A stretch of 52,744 nucleotides of DNA from an uncultured Clostridia bacterium (GTDB lineage Bacteria > Bacillota > Clostridia > UBA1212 > UBA1255), in the NCBI GenBank assembly GCA_904420095.1, contig CAJFUB010000010.1, positions 1 to 52,744 on the forward strand. The letters run 5' to 3'. Both the position numbers and the translations under genes were made by a program. The notes below the pieces were generated by a model. That model ran no database searches, was not told where the DNA came from, and was given only the letters and a program-made list of their open reading frames with translations. Below, piece after piece: positions 16,547 through 25,209 of the stretch (position 1 is the first letter of the stretch; each line of letters begins with the position of its first letter).

Positions 16547-17143
16547 TCAATCCTGTCCGAAAACGGGATAGCGGTTTTTATCTTCCTCCGTGATTTTTCT
16601 CATTACCTTGCAGGGCACGCCGACAGCGACGACGCCGCTTGGAATGGATTTGGTCACCACGCTTCCCGCGCCGATCACGGAATTGTCCCCAATTGTTACG
16701 CCTGCGAGAACGGTTGCGCCCGCGCCAATCCAAACATTATTCCCGACCGTAATCGGTTTGGCAATTTCCAGACCGTCCCGGCGCTGCTGGGGATCGATGG
16801 CGTGCTCGGCGGTTGTAAAGCAGCAGTTCGGCGCAATGAAAACGTTGTTTCCGAACGTCACTTCCGCTCCGTCCGTAATGATCAAATTATGGTTTGAATA
16901 GAAAAAATCGCCGACCGAAATATTGTATCCGTAATCGCACCAAAACGGCGGGGTAAAAATTACGTTTTCCCCCATTCTGCCCAGCAGTCCGGAAAGGATT
17001 TTTCTCTGCGCCTCCAGGTCGTTAGGATTCAGCTGGTTATATCGATAGCATTGATCCTTGCATTTTCGGATTTCCGCTTCCAGCTCGGGATTATAGCATC
17101 CCTGAAACAAGCAGTTTAAAGGAACTTTTGCTTTCGGCTTCAT
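16547..17143 (-). CDS. Maltose/galactoside O-acetyltransferase family protein
   Basis: A 198-residue left-handed beta-helix acetyltransferase (LacA/Maa/NodL group) using acetyl-CoA to acetylate a sugar hydroxyl. Hexapeptide repeats are seen in FTPPFWCDYGYNISVGDFFY, EVTFGNNVFIAPNCCF and ITVGNNVWIGAGATVLAGVT. The catalytic His lies in TTAEHAIDPQQRR, and the C-terminal loop is SGVVAVGVPCKVMRKI. CAGGAG precedes the ATG at 17143. It has the same strand as the APH-like gene 44 bases downstream. A detoxifying or housekeeping role is possible; the natural acceptor is unknown. Confidence 0.92.
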   Translation of the reverse strand: MKPKAKVPLNCLFQGCYNPELEAEIRKCKDQCYRYNQLNPNDLEAQRKILSGLLGRMGENVIFTPPFWCDYGYNISVGDFFYSNHNLIITDGAEVTFGNNVFIAPNCCFTTAEHAIDPQQRRDGLEIAKPITVGNNVWIGAGATVLAGVTIGDNSVIGAGSVVTKSIPSGVVAVGVPCKVMRKITEEDKNRYPVFGQD

Positions 17144-17231
17144 GATCTTGGCTCCTGTCTTCGGTGAATTGTCTGCATATTATAGTATAAAAAAGCGCTT
17201 TTGCATAGCAGGCAATTGCCGCGTGACCTCC

Positions 17232-19118
17232 TTACAAATGATGCACGCGAAGCGCGCGGACCGCATTCAGAATGGCGAGAATCATAACTCCCACATCGGC
17301 AAAAATTGCGAGCCACATATTGGCGATGCCGACGGCGCCAAGCCCGAGGCAGATAAATTTGACGGCCAGGGCAAATACGATATTCTGGTATACGATTCGA
17401 ATACACTTTCTTGAGATCCGGATCGATTTTGCAATTTTCAGAGGATCGTCATCCATCAGCACAACATCGGCTGCTTCAATTGCGGCGTCGGAGCCCATTG
17501 CGCCCATGGCAATTCCGATATCGGCTCTGGTCAGCACGGGAGCGTCATTGATCCCGTCTCCGACAAACGCCAGTTTAGCGTTCTTGGGCTTGGCGGCAAG
17601 CAGCTCCTCCACCTTTTCCACCTTGCCGGCAGGAAGCAGCTCACTGTAAACGTCATCGATTCCCAGCGCGGAAGCCGCCTGCGCGGCGGCCTTTTGGGTG
17701 TCTCCGGTCAGCATGACCACCTTCTCTATGCCGGCATGCTTTAATGCGGCAATGGCTTCTTTTGCATGCGGCTTCAGGACATCCGAAATCACAATGTGGC
17801 CGGCGTACGCCCCATTGATCGCCATGTGGACGATCGTTCCCGCACTGTGGCATTCTTTATAGGGGATCTTCAGCATTTCCATCAGCTTGGCGTTGCCGGC
17901 AGCAACGGAAACGCCGTCTATTTTCGCGACAATCCCATGGCCGCTGATTTCCTGAAGGTCCGTTACGCGGCTTCTGTCGATCGGCCCTCCGTAAGCCTTC
18001 CGCAGGCTCTTGCTGATCGGATGGGAGGACGAGCTCTCTGCCAGCGCAGCATATTCCAGAAGCTTTGCCTCATCAAGATTGCTGTGATGAACCGCGTTTA
18101 CTTCAAAAATACCTTGCGTCAGCGTTCCCGTTTTATCAAATACCACATATTTCGCGGAGGAAAGCGTCTCCAGATAATTAGAGCCCTTAATCAAAATTCC
18201 TTCTTTGCTCGCGCCGCCGATTCCCGCAAAAAAGCTGAGAGGAATACTAATCACCAGAGCGCAGGGACAGCTGATTACAAGAAATGTAAGTGCCCTGTAA
18301 ATCCATTCGCCCCATTCCGGCCCGCTCTGCAGAAACAGCATCCGGATCACAGGCGGCAGAATGGCCAGAGCCAGAGCGCCGAGACAAACCGCCGGCGTAT
18401 AAATTCTTGCAAATCTGGAAATAAAATTCTCCGATCTGGACTTGCGGGAGCTGGAGTTTTCGACCAATTCCAAAATTTTCGAGACGGTAGATTCCCCAAA
18501 GCCCTTCGTTGTTTTGATTTTTAAAACGCCCGTCATATTAATGCAGCCGCTGATCACCGCGTCGCCTTCCTTTACGTCGCGAGGCAGGCTTTCTCCGGTC
18601 AGGGCACTCGTATTCAGACTGGAAGCGCCGCTGAGGATTACGCCGTCAATTGGAATCTTCTCGCCGGGCTGTACGACGATAATGCTTCCAATTGCCACTT
18701 CGTCCGGATCAACCCGCTCTAACGCTCCGCCGCGTTCTATATTCGCGTAGTCCGGACGGATATCCATCAGCGCGCTGATATTCCTCCGGCTTTTTCCGAC
18801 GGCATAGCTCTGGAACCATTCTCCGATCTGGTAAAACAGCATTACGGCGATGGCTTCATTATAGTCGCCGCTTCTTTCATAAATAGCCAGCGCAAACGCT
18901 CCGACAGTAGCAATGGCCATCAGAAAATTTTCATCGAACACCTGCCTGTTCAGAATCCCTTTTCCGGCCTTTTTCAGAATATCGTACCCGATGATCAGAT
19001 AGACTGCAAGATAGAAAGCCAGACGCAGGATTCCGTCTGCCGGGATAAAATGCAGTGCAATCAGCATTGCCGCGGCGGCAAGAATTCGTATCAGCATTTT
19101 TTTCTGCTTCCGATTCAT
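17232..19118 (-). CDS. Zn/Cd/Pb-type heavy metal-translocating P-type ATPase (CadA/ZntA group)
   Basis: A 628-residue P1B-type ATPase that exports divalent metal ions. The actuator motif is ALTGESLP (near residue 174), the transmembrane metal site is Cys-Pro-Cys at 284-286 (VISCPCALVISIPL), the phosphorylated Asp328 lies in DKTGTLT, followed by an HP motif (SSSHPISKSL) and the hinge FVGDGINDAPVL. The N-terminus goes straight into membrane helices: the usual heavy-metal-associated domain is absent and is instead encoded as the separate 72-residue gene upstream. AGGAG precedes the ATG. A palindromic ArsR-type operator lies 27-44 bases before the start. Confidence 0.94.
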   Translation of the reverse strand: MNRKQKKMLIRILAAAAMLIALHFIPADGILRLAFYLAVYLIIGYDILKKAGKGILNRQVFDENFLMAIATVGAFALAIYERSGDYNEAIAVMLFYQIGEWFQSYAVGKSRRNISALMDIRPDYANIERGGALERVDPDEVAIGSIIVVQPGEKIPIDGVILSGASSLNTSALTGESLPRDVKEGDAVISGCINMTGVLKIKTTKGFGESTVSKILELVENSSSRKSRSENFISRFARIYTPAVCLGALALAILPPVIRMLFLQSGPEWGEWIYRALTFLVISCPCALVISIPLSFFAGIGGASKEGILIKGSNYLETLSSAKYVVFDKTGTLTQGIFEVNAVHHSNLDEAKLLEYAALAESSSSHPISKSLRKAYGGPIDRSRVTDLQEISGHGIVAKIDGVSVAAGNAKLMEMLKIPYKECHSAGTIVHMAINGAYAGHIVISDVLKPHAKEAIAALKHAGIEKVVMLTGDTQKAAAQAASALGIDDVYSELLPAGKVEKVEELLAAKPKNAKLAFVGDGINDAPVLTRADIGIAMGAMGSDAAIEAADVVLMDDDPLKIAKSIRISRKCIRIVYQNIVFALAVKFICLGLGAVGIANMWLAIFADVGVMILAILNAVRALRVHHL

Positions 19119-19144
19119 CTCTCCTGTCCCTCCTGTTTTTTATG

Positions 19145-19162
19145 ATTAAGCAATTGTTTAAT
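19145..19162 (-). promoter_or_regulatory. ArsR-type operator 1, before the P-type ATPase gene
   Basis: The near-perfect 18-base palindrome ATTAAGCAATTGTTTAAT resembles the inverted repeats bound by ArsR/SmtB-family sensors. It differs from operator 2 (19484-19501) at one position. Its place just upstream of the transporter start fits metal-induced derepression. Confidence 0.75.
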
Positions 19163-19226
19163 CGTTATTCGAAAATATGCGCCCCGTCTGCAACGCACAT
19201 CCGGGGCGCAGGAAGCGCCCTTCGCT

Positions 19227-19445
19227 TCAAAGCTCAATTTCACAATCCGGCTCTACCTTCCTGCAAGCCTTCAATACTTCCTTCATAACCGCTGCCGGTT
19301 CTCTGCCGTCCTGAAATGCAACGATCATTTTCTGCGTCATAAAATTTACCGTGGCGCTCTCCACTCCATCCGTTTTATTGGCGGCGGCTTCCATCAGGTT
19401 CGCGCAGTTTGCACAGTCTACTTCGATTTTATAAGTTTTTTTCAT
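19227..19445 (-). CDS. Heavy-metal-associated (HMA) domain protein, detached domain of the P-type ATPase
   Basis: A 72-residue ferredoxin-like metal-binding protein with the C-x-x-C site in VDCANCANLMEAAANKTDGV and the closing block VKACRKVEPDCEIEL-like segment rich in acidic residues. In CadA-type pumps this domain is fused to the ATPase N-terminus; here it is a separate gene 108 bases before it, and the ATPase lacks it. It probably passes metal to the pump or regulates it. AAAGGAGC precedes the ATG. Operator 2 lies just upstream. Confidence 0.93.
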   Translation of the reverse strand: MKKTYKIEVDCANCANLMEAAANKTDGVESATVNFMTQKMIVAFQDGREPAAVMKEVLKACRKVEPDCEIEL

Positions 19446-19483
19446 GGAATCAAGCTCCTTTCCGCTTATTCGATTATTTTATA

Positions 19484-19501
19484 ATTAAGTAATTGTTTAA
19501 T
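19484..19501 (-). promoter_or_regulatory. ArsR-type operator 2, in the divergent HMA/ArsR interval
   Basis: ATTAAGTAATTGTTTAAT is an 18-base palindrome almost identical to operator 1. It lies between the divergent HMA-domain gene and the ArsR gene, so one repressor dimer could control both directions, including its own synthesis. Confidence 0.75.
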
Positions 19502-19610
19502 TGTTACGTTTGCAGTATAATATACTCCGATACAGAAGTCAACGACCAACCGGCACTCCCTTCCAAAAGGGAGAAAAGCATTTCCGATCGGGCGAAAAAG
19601 GAGGATGATT

Positions 19611-19976
19611 ATGACAGGTTTTTCGCTGCCGCACCACCACAATGAAGAAAATATGGTTTCCGGCATAAAAAAGTACGTAAGCAACGTCGGCAATTTTCAA
19701 ACGATTGCAGAAATATTCAAGCATCTCGGCGATACGACGAGAATCCGCATTTTCTGGCTGCTCTGTCACTGTGAAGAGTGCGTCATTAATCTTTCCGCCA
19801 TGCTGGAGATGTCCAGCCCGGCAGTCTCTCATCATCTGCGGCCGCTTCGCGACAGCGGCCTGATCGTCAGCCGCAGAGAAGGAAAAGAGGTTTATTATCG
19901 TGCCGCAGATACGGAGGTAAGCCGTCTTCTGCACAATATGATTGAACAGGTTATGGAAATCGCCTGTCCAAATTAA
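19611..19976 (+). CDS. ArsR/SmtB family metal-sensing repressor
   Basis: A 121-residue winged-helix repressor. The recognition region is LSAMLEMSSPAVSHHLRPLR with the wing SGLIVSRREGKEVYYRAAD. The metal site of the alpha3N type is suggested by CHCEECVINL (three Cys, one His, compare the ELCVCDL motif of CadC) and by the N-terminal His cluster LPHHHNEEN. Binding of Zn/Cd/Pb should release DNA and induce the HMA protein and the P-type ATPase encoded divergently. I prefer the ATG at 19611, six bases after AAGGAGG, over the ATG at 19605 that overlaps the ribosome binding site. Confidence 0.93.
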   Translation: MTGFSLPHHHNEENMVSGIKKYVSNVGNFQTIAEIFKHLGDTTRIRIFWLLCHCEECVINLSAMLEMSSPAVSHHLRPLRDSGLIVSRREGKEVYYRAADTEVSRLLHNMIEQVMEIACPN

Positions 19977-20000
19977 ATAAAAAATTTAGGAGCCATGCAA

Positions 20001-20882
20001 ATGAATCACGAAACGGACGGCAGAAACCGGGCCGAAACGGTTCGGCTCTATCCGGGAATACACATATCGTTTTATTCTCTTACGGCTGAAACGGAATCCT
20101 TTCCGATTTATGACGGCCATTCGGAGCAAATTCTGGAAATCAATTATTGCCGGGCCGGACGCATCGGCTGGATCAGAAAAAACGGAAGCAGCGTATATCT
20201 TGGGCCAAAGGATTTTTCTCTTCATACGATGCAGGCGTACGCCGATTCCCGCAGGACGCTGCCAAACGGCTTTTACGACGGTATGACGCTCCGCATCGAT
20301 TTGCAGGAATTAATCAGTCATCCCCCCGAGCCGCTGGAGGATGCCGAGGTCGTCGGGACGCTGCTCTATGAAAAATTCTGCCGGAGTGCCGCCTTCCCTT
20401 CCTTTGCGGGAAACAGAGAGACAGAGGCCATTTTCAGTTTTTTTTATAACCAGCCGCCGGCGCTCCAGCTGTCCTACCAGAAAATAAAAATACTGGAGCT
20501 GCTGCTTTACCTTTGCAGGCCGGATCATATTACGGAACGGCGCCTGACGGAATACCAGTCCGAGCAGGTGGAAATCGTGCATAAAATCCACGAGCAGCTG
20601 GCGCAGAGCCTCGATCAGCGCGTGACAATCGAAGCGTTATCAAAGCAGTATCTGATGAATCCAACGACATTGAAGGCAGTCTTTAAGTCTGTTTACGGCA
20701 ATTCCATTGCCGCGCACATGAAAGAGCATCGTATGGAAGAGGCCGCGAGGCTTCTGACAGAAACCGACAGAAGCATTGCAGAAATTGCACTGGCAGTCGG
20801 ATATGACAGCCAAAGCAAATTCTCGGCCGCATTCAAGAGCTGTTTTCATATGCTTCCAAAAGAATACCGGAAGAATCGCTGA
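20001..20882 (+). CDS. AraC family transcriptional regulator
   Basis: A 293-residue regulator. The N-terminal part is cupin-like but weakly conserved. The C-terminal double helix-turn-helix is clear: IEALSKQYLMNPTTLKAVFK, then VYGNSIAAHMKEHRMEEAAR and SIAEIALAVGYDSQSKFSAA ending FHMLPKEYRK. The closest type is the regulators of iron or siderophore genes in Clostridia, but no target can be read here. I chose the ATG at 20001 because TAGGAG is eight bases upstream; the ATG at 19995 is too close to it. It starts 24 bases after the ArsR gene and is followed by the MBL-fold gene, which may be its target. Confidence 0.9.
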   Translation: MNHETDGRNRAETVRLYPGIHISFYSLTAETESFPIYDGHSEQILEINYCRAGRIGWIRKNGSSVYLGPKDFSLHTMQAYADSRRTLPNGFYDGMTLRIDLQELISHPPEPLEDAEVVGTLLYEKFCRSAAFPSFAGNRETEAIFSFFYNQPPALQLSYQKIKILELLLYLCRPDHITERRLTEYQSEQVEIVHKIHEQLAQSLDQRVTIEALSKQYLMNPTTLKAVFKSVYGNSIAAHMKEHRMEEAARLLTETDRSIAEIALAVGYDSQSKFSAAFKSCFHMLPKEYRKNR

Positions 20883-20967
20883 AATTTTTTTGAACGGCTG
20901 TTCCTCTGCGCAGAAGCATACCGTGCTTGCCTTCAGAGGAACAATCCTATCTCAAGGAGGAAAATTT

Positions 20968-21609
20968 ATGAAGGAGCTTTACAAGGACTTATATCAGTTT
21001 TCGATTTATATCCCGCCAATGGATTTTACCATTCATCAATATTTGCTTGCCGTGGATCCGGCCGTTCTGTTTGCCACCGGTACGATTCGGCAGGCAGAGC
21101 AGATTTTACCGCAAATCAAAACAATTCTGAAAGAAAAAGCACTCAAATATATCTTCGTCTCGCATATGGAATCTGACGAATGCGGCGGCCTGTCCGTATT
21201 TTTTAAAGAGTATCCGGATATGACCGTCATTTGCTCTGCCCTGTGCGCCAGAGAATTGCCGGGCTTTGGTTATCAGGGAAAGATCCTTGTAGGCTCGCCC
21301 GGGACCTTTTATTCGGACAAAGCCATTCATATGCAATTTTTTGATTATCCCTCCGAGGTACATTTACAGAGCGGTCTGCTCTGCTATGAGAAAAACAGCG
21401 GTATCTTTTACAGCGCGGATCTCATGCTCCGCTTTGGAAACGGAAGTGGGAAAACAATAAAAAGGGCATGGAAGCAAGAAATAGAAGCGATCGATATTAC
21501 ACGTATCGCAAATGATGAAAAATTGAAAAAGCTGCAGGGCGAGCTTTTGGAAATTTCGCCCGCACTGATTGCAGTAGGACACGGTTTTTGTGTGGAATGT
21601 GAAAAATAA
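20968..21609 (+). CDS. MBL-fold metalloprotein resembling the diiron domain of flavodiiron proteins
   Basis: A 213-residue metallo-beta-lactamase-fold protein. The early block DFTIHQYLLAVDPAVLFATG is the N-Q-Y-L type start seen in flavodiiron and oxygen-binding diiron proteins. The metal motif reads HMESDECGG, that is H-x-E-x-D-E instead of the hydrolase H-x-H-x-D-H, and H-x-E-x-D is what flavodiiron proteins use for a non-haem diiron centre. Further ligands may be the Asp in FYSADLMLR and the His in AVGHGFCVE. The C-terminal flavodoxin domain of true flavodiiron enzymes is missing. Role: possibly O2 or NO binding or sensing; inference. AAGGAGG precedes the ATG at 20968. Confidence 0.8.
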   Translation: MKELYKDLYQFSIYIPPMDFTIHQYLLAVDPAVLFATGTIRQAEQILPQIKTILKEKALKYIFVSHMESDECGGLSVFFKEYPDMTVICSALCARELPGFGYQGKILVGSPGTFYSDKAIHMQFFDYPSEVHLQSGLLCYEKNSGIFYSADLMLRFGNGSGKTIKRAWKQEIEAIDITRIANDEKLKKLQGELLEISPALIAVGHGFCVECEK

Positions 21610-21756
21610 AGCGGCACGGCCCGTTTTTTCTTCACAGCAGGACGGCAGCGGCTTTCAGATTTCATAATTTTCGCATGAAATTTGAAAACCGCATCGTGGC
21701 CGCCGCACAGCGGCCTATGAAAAAATCGTGTTTTTCCCGCCAAGCCGCTTCATCGT

Positions 21757-22503
21757 TCAATTCAGTTTTACATACTCTTCCTCTGTTACGGGCTCGCACC
21801 ATTCCGCTCTGGCGCCTTCTCCGGGCACTTCAACCGCCAGATGCTGGAACCAGGAATCGCTCGCCGCGCCGTGCCAATGCTTCACGCCGGCCGGAATATT
21901 CACAACATCCCCCGGATGCAGCTCGCGTGCTTCCCTGCCCCACTCCTGATACCAGCCGCGTCCGCTGACACAGATCAGCATCTGTCCTCCGCCGCTTTTG
22001 GCATGATGGATATGCCAGTTATTCCTGCAGCCCGGTTCAAATGTCACATTAAATACCGGAACCTGCTCCGTGGAAACCGGAGCGAGATAGCTCTGTCCAA
22101 TAAAATACTGTGCATAGGCGGTGTTCGGCTGTCCCACGGGAAATACGGACAGATTGGACGGCACACCGTCCGTCGGGCTTTCTTCCTCGCCGTACACTTC
22201 CTGAATCAGCGGGAAAGCGCTCCATGCTTTCGGCCACCCGCAGTAAAATGCAAGCTGCGTGATCGTCTCCACAGCTTCTTGCTTTGTAATGCCGTGTTCT
22301 TTTCCGAGGATCAGATGAGATTTCAGCTGCGGATACTGTCCCGCGGAGAAAAGCGCGGCAATTGTAATCAGGCTTCTGTCTCTAGCAGAAAGCCGTTCCT
22401 CTCTCGACCAGACCTCTCCGAAAAGTACGTCGTCATTCAATTGGGCAAATTGGGGCGCAAGCTTCCCCAGATGATCTCTGCCCGCCGTCTGCTTCTTTGC
22501 CAT
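21757..22503 (-). CDS. Carboxymuconolactone decarboxylase (AhpD-like) / cupin fusion protein
   Basis: A 248-residue two-domain protein. Residues about 15-110 form a carboxymuconolactone decarboxylase/AhpD-like helical domain (ERLSARDRSLITIAALFSAG, then LKSHLILGKEHGITKQE and AFYCGWPKAWSAF). Residues about 130-240 form a cupin barrel with the metal-binding pattern NNWHIHHAKSGGGQMLICVS and PGDVVNIPAGVKHWHG. Such fusions are common beside aldo/keto reductases and flavodoxins in anaerobes; their reaction is not established. AAGGAG precedes the ATG at 22503. It is the last gene of the LysR-adjacent redox operon. Confidence 0.9.
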   Translation of the reverse strand: MAKKQTAGRDHLGKLAPQFAQLNDDVLFGEVWSREERLSARDRSLITIAALFSAGQYPQLKSHLILGKEHGITKQEAVETITQLAFYCGWPKAWSAFPLIQEVYGEEESPTDGVPSNLSVFPVGQPNTAYAQYFIGQSYLAPVSTEQVPVFNVTFEPGCRNNWHIHHAKSGGGQMLICVSGRGWYQEWGREARELHPGDVVNIPAGVKHWHGAASDSWFQHLAVEVPGEGARAEWCEPVTEEEYVKLN

Positions 22504-22531
22504 ACTCGTTCACTCCTTCCATTCTGCGCTT

Positions 22532-23374
22532 TTATTTTCCCAGCCCCGTGAGGAACTCTACGGTAGCCGGATCATAATGACTGAAGAATGCGCTGGATTC
22601 CTCGTCCAGAGCGCGGATTGCTTCCATATCCTCATCAGTCAGCGTAAAATCAAAAACATTCAAATTTTCGATCATTCTTTCCTTGTGGGTGGATTTCGGT
22701 ATCACGATGACGTCGCTCTGGAGCAGGAAGCGAAGCGCCGTCTGCGCAGAGGTCTTGCCGTATTTTCCGCCGATCTCCACCAAAACGGGATTGGTAAAAT
22801 AATCCTTTCTCCCTTCGGCAAACGGCCCCCAGGATTCATGCTTTACGCCGTATTTTTCCATAATTTCATGGGCCTTTTTCTGCTGCTGAAACACATGGGT
22901 TTCTACCTGATTGACGGCCGGAGGAATCTCCGTAAACCGGCAGAGGTCGATCAGGCGGTCGGGATAAAAGTTGGAAACGCCGATTGCGCGAAGCTTACCG
23001 GCTCTGTATGCTTCCTCCATCGCCCGGTAAGAGCCATAATAATCGTTGAACGGCTGATGAATCAGCATCAGATCAATATAGTCCGTTTTCAGCTTTTTCA
23101 GCGATTCGTCAATGGAAGCCTTTGCTTTTTCATAGCCTCCGTTTGAAATCCAGATCTTGGAGGTAAGGAAAAGCTCTTCCCGCTTCACGCCGCTTTTTTG
23201 GATTGCCGCTCCGACGCCCTCCTCGTTATAATAGGCCTGGGCAGTGTCGATAGAGCGGTATCCTACGCTGATTGCATCCAGCACGCAGCGTTCGCATTCC
23301 GCCGGATCGACCTGATAAACCCCATATCCCAGGCTCGGCATTTTTACGCCGTTGTTTAATGTCGTAAATTCCAT
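22532..23374 (-). CDS. Aldo/keto reductase
   Basis: A 280-residue NADPH-dependent TIM-barrel reductase. The catalytic tetrad is visible: Asp and Tyr in SIDTAQAYYNEEG, Lys in FLTSKIWI and His in LMLIHQPFNDYYG. The cofactor-binding end reads VIVIPKSTHKERMIENLNVF. It belongs to the 2,5-diketogluconate reductase-like group and should reduce small aldehydes or ketones. GGAGGG precedes the ATG. It lies 21 bases after the iron alcohol dehydrogenase gene and 28 bases before the CMD/cupin gene. Confidence 0.94.
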   Translation of the reverse strand: MEFTTLNNGVKMPSLGYGVYQVDPAECERCVLDAISVGYRSIDTAQAYYNEEGVGAAIQKSGVKREELFLTSKIWISNGGYEKAKASIDESLKKLKTDYIDLMLIHQPFNDYYGSYRAMEEAYRAGKLRAIGVSNFYPDRLIDLCRFTEIPPAVNQVETHVFQQQKKAHEIMEKYGVKHESWGPFAEGRKDYFTNPVLVEIGGKYGKTSAQTALRFLLQSDVIVIPKSTHKERMIENLNVFDFTLTDEDMEAIRALDEESSAFFSHYDPATVEFLTGLGK

Positions 23375-23395
23375 GTCATTCCCTCCGTATTCTTT

Positions 23396-24571
23396 TTATC
23401 TGTAAGATCTTTCATAGATTCCTGCAATCTCTTCATCGGTCGTTTCTCCCGGATCGCATGCGAAAAGCGCGCCCATCGTGGCTCTGGCGTTCTTGGCCAT
23501 TGTCAGAAATTCGTCTTTCCGGATCCCGTAGTCGGACATCTTCAGATCCGCCACACCGCACGCGTTCTGCAGCTCGGTCAGCGCCGTAAGAAAGTCCTCC
23601 GGTTTCTCGGCGTCCGTTTTTCCAAGGAACCGCGCCATGTCCACGAACCGTTCGTCACAGACATGCCTGTCGATCCAGAACTTGAAATACTCGCGGGAAA
23701 TCATAATCAGTCCCGCTCCGTGCGGCAGCTCGGGATGATAAGCGCTCATGGCGTGTTCCATGGAATGCTCGCTGGTGCAGGCTCCGACTACCATCGAATA
23801 ACCCGACATGGTATTTGCAAACAGCACAGCCTCCCTTGCCTCCATATCGTTTCCGTCGCGTACGGCGCGGGCAAGGTATTTTCCGATCTTTTCGATGGCA
23901 GTACGTTCCACCATGTCACTCATCAGATTATGCGCATTTGAAATGTATCCCTCCAAAGAATGGAACAGCGCGTCAAAGCCCTGATATGCGGTGAATTTCG
24001 GCGGCACGCTGCGAGTCAGCTCAGGATCTGCAATCGCAAGCACTGCAAACATGGAATCATAGCCGCCGACGCCAATCTTCTCATTGGTATCCGGATTTGT
24101 GATAACACCCGCCTGATCGACCTCGGAACCGGTTCCGGCAGAGGTGGTAATTGCAATCCACGGCAGCGGCGTATTCACCAGGGGCAGGCCTTTTCCCGTT
24201 TCGCCCCAGGCATAGTCCCAAAGATCATCGGACGGCTGCGCCGCCAGCATCGCAATGTTTTTCGCTGCGTCCATGACGCTGCCTCCGCCCAATGCCACGA
24301 CAAAGTCGCAGCCGTTCTCGCGCGCGGCTCTGGCGCCCTCCTCCACGACGGACTTCACGGGATTCGCGTTGATTTTATTGAACAGCACAAATTCGCAGCC
24401 TGCCTTCGACAATTCCTCCTGCGTTTTGGCAAGGGAGCCGTTTGCGGCGGCGGATTTCCCGTTTGACACGACGAGCAGCGCTTTTTTTCCCGGAAGCTTC
24501 TGCTCATGGAGCTTCCCCAGACTTCCCGCGCCGAAAAGGACGCGCGTAGGTGCATAAAATTGATAAGACAT
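23396..24571 (-). CDS. Iron-containing alcohol dehydrogenase (BDH/YqhD-like)
   Basis: A 391-residue group III alcohol dehydrogenase, NAD(P)H dependent. It begins with YQFYAPTRVLFGAGSLGKLH, has the dinucleotide loop VVALGGGSVMDAAKNIAML, the substrate region ITTSAGTGSEVDQAGVITN and the iron ligands in SEHSMEHAMSAYHPELPHGA. Such enzymes reduce butanal and other toxic aldehydes. AGGAGG precedes the ATG at 24571. It follows the flavodoxin gene by 12 bases within the LysR-adjacent operon. Confidence 0.95.
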   Translation of the reverse strand: MSYQFYAPTRVLFGAGSLGKLHEQKLPGKKALLVVSNGKSAAANGSLAKTQEELSKAGCEFVLFNKINANPVKSVVEEGARAARENGCDFVVALGGGSVMDAAKNIAMLAAQPSDDLWDYAWGETGKGLPLVNTPLPWIAITTSAGTGSEVDQAGVITNPDTNEKIGVGGYDSMFAVLAIADPELTRSVPPKFTAYQGFDALFHSLEGYISNAHNLMSDMVERTAIEKIGKYLARAVRDGNDMEAREAVLFANTMSGYSMVVGACTSEHSMEHAMSAYHPELPHGAGLIMISREYFKFWIDRHVCDERFVDMARFLGKTDAEKPEDFLTALTELQNACGVADLKMSDYGIRKDEFLTMAKNARATMGALFACDPGETTDEEIAGIYERSYR

Positions 24572-24583
24572 TCTGGTTTCCTC

Positions 24584-25090
24584 CTATCTCAGCCATCTGG
24601 CGACTTCTGTTTCCGCCCGGTCCGCTTTCGCTCCGAAAATGGCAAGTCCCGCCTCGACCTTTGCGCCCGGGCATGTGTTTTTAATATCTCTGATGCTGTT
24701 TCCCAATCCGCTCCCCTCATGTGTGCAGAACGGGCGGATCGTCTTTCCGCTAAAATCAAAATGCTCCAAAAAGGTAAACACGCACATCGGCATCGTTCCC
24801 CAATAATTGGGGTAGCCAAGATAAATGGTATCATACTGCGCAAAGCAATCGGGATAAGAAGCCAGCTCCGGTCTGGCGCCACGCTTCTGATCGTCCTTCG
24901 CCTGTTCAATACATTCATTGTAATCGTCCGAATAGCTTACCTGCGGAATCAGCTTGAAAAGCTCCGCGCCCGTCCGGCGCTGAATCATTTTCGCAACAAC
25001 TTCCGTATTGCCGATCTTTAAGGGCTTGATCGTGCCGTTCACATAATTCTGTCCGCTTCTTGAAAAATACGCGATGAGCTCTGCCATCAT
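24584..25090 (-). CDS. Flavodoxin (SRSGQN type)
   Basis: A 168-residue flavodoxin of the group with the phosphate loop AYFSRSGQNYVNG and GNTEVVAKMI. The second FMN loop is YLGYPNYWGTMPM, and the last conserved block is FCTHEGSGLGNSIRDIK. It is common in Clostridia next to LysR regulators and aldo/keto reductases. It is the first gene of the four-gene operon. Two ATG codons, at 25090 and 25087, are possible starts behind GAGGAGG. The LysR gene is divergent, 119 bases away. Confidence 0.93.
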   Translation of the reverse strand: MMAELIAYFSRSGQNYVNGTIKPLKIGNTEVVAKMIQRRTGAELFKLIPQVSYSDDYNECIEQAKDDQKRGARPELASYPDCFAQYDTIYLGYPNYWGTMPMCVFTFLEHFDFSGKTIRPFCTHEGSGLGNSIRDIKNTCPGAKVEAGLAIFGAKADRAETEVARWLR

Positions 25091-25126
25091 GCCGTCCTCC
25101 TCTCCTGTCGGCTTATTTTTGTATTT

Positions 25127-25190
25127 ATTATATCCCGGAGCTTCTTGATGCGGAAGGACGGATTTGATATAATAGTTATAACTTAAAGTT
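25127..25190. promoter_or_regulatory. Divergent promoter region with LysR-type site
   Basis: On the plus strand TTGATG (25145-25150), 17 bases and TATAAT (25168-25173) form a good promoter for the LysR gene. On the minus strand TATAAT (25127-25132) lies ahead of the flavodoxin gene, without a good -35, as usual for activated genes. The palindrome AACTTAAAGTT (25180-25190) near the LysR start point is a candidate site for autorepression and activation. Confidence 0.55.
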
Positions 25191-25209
25191 TTAACCAGAG
25201 GTTATGGAT

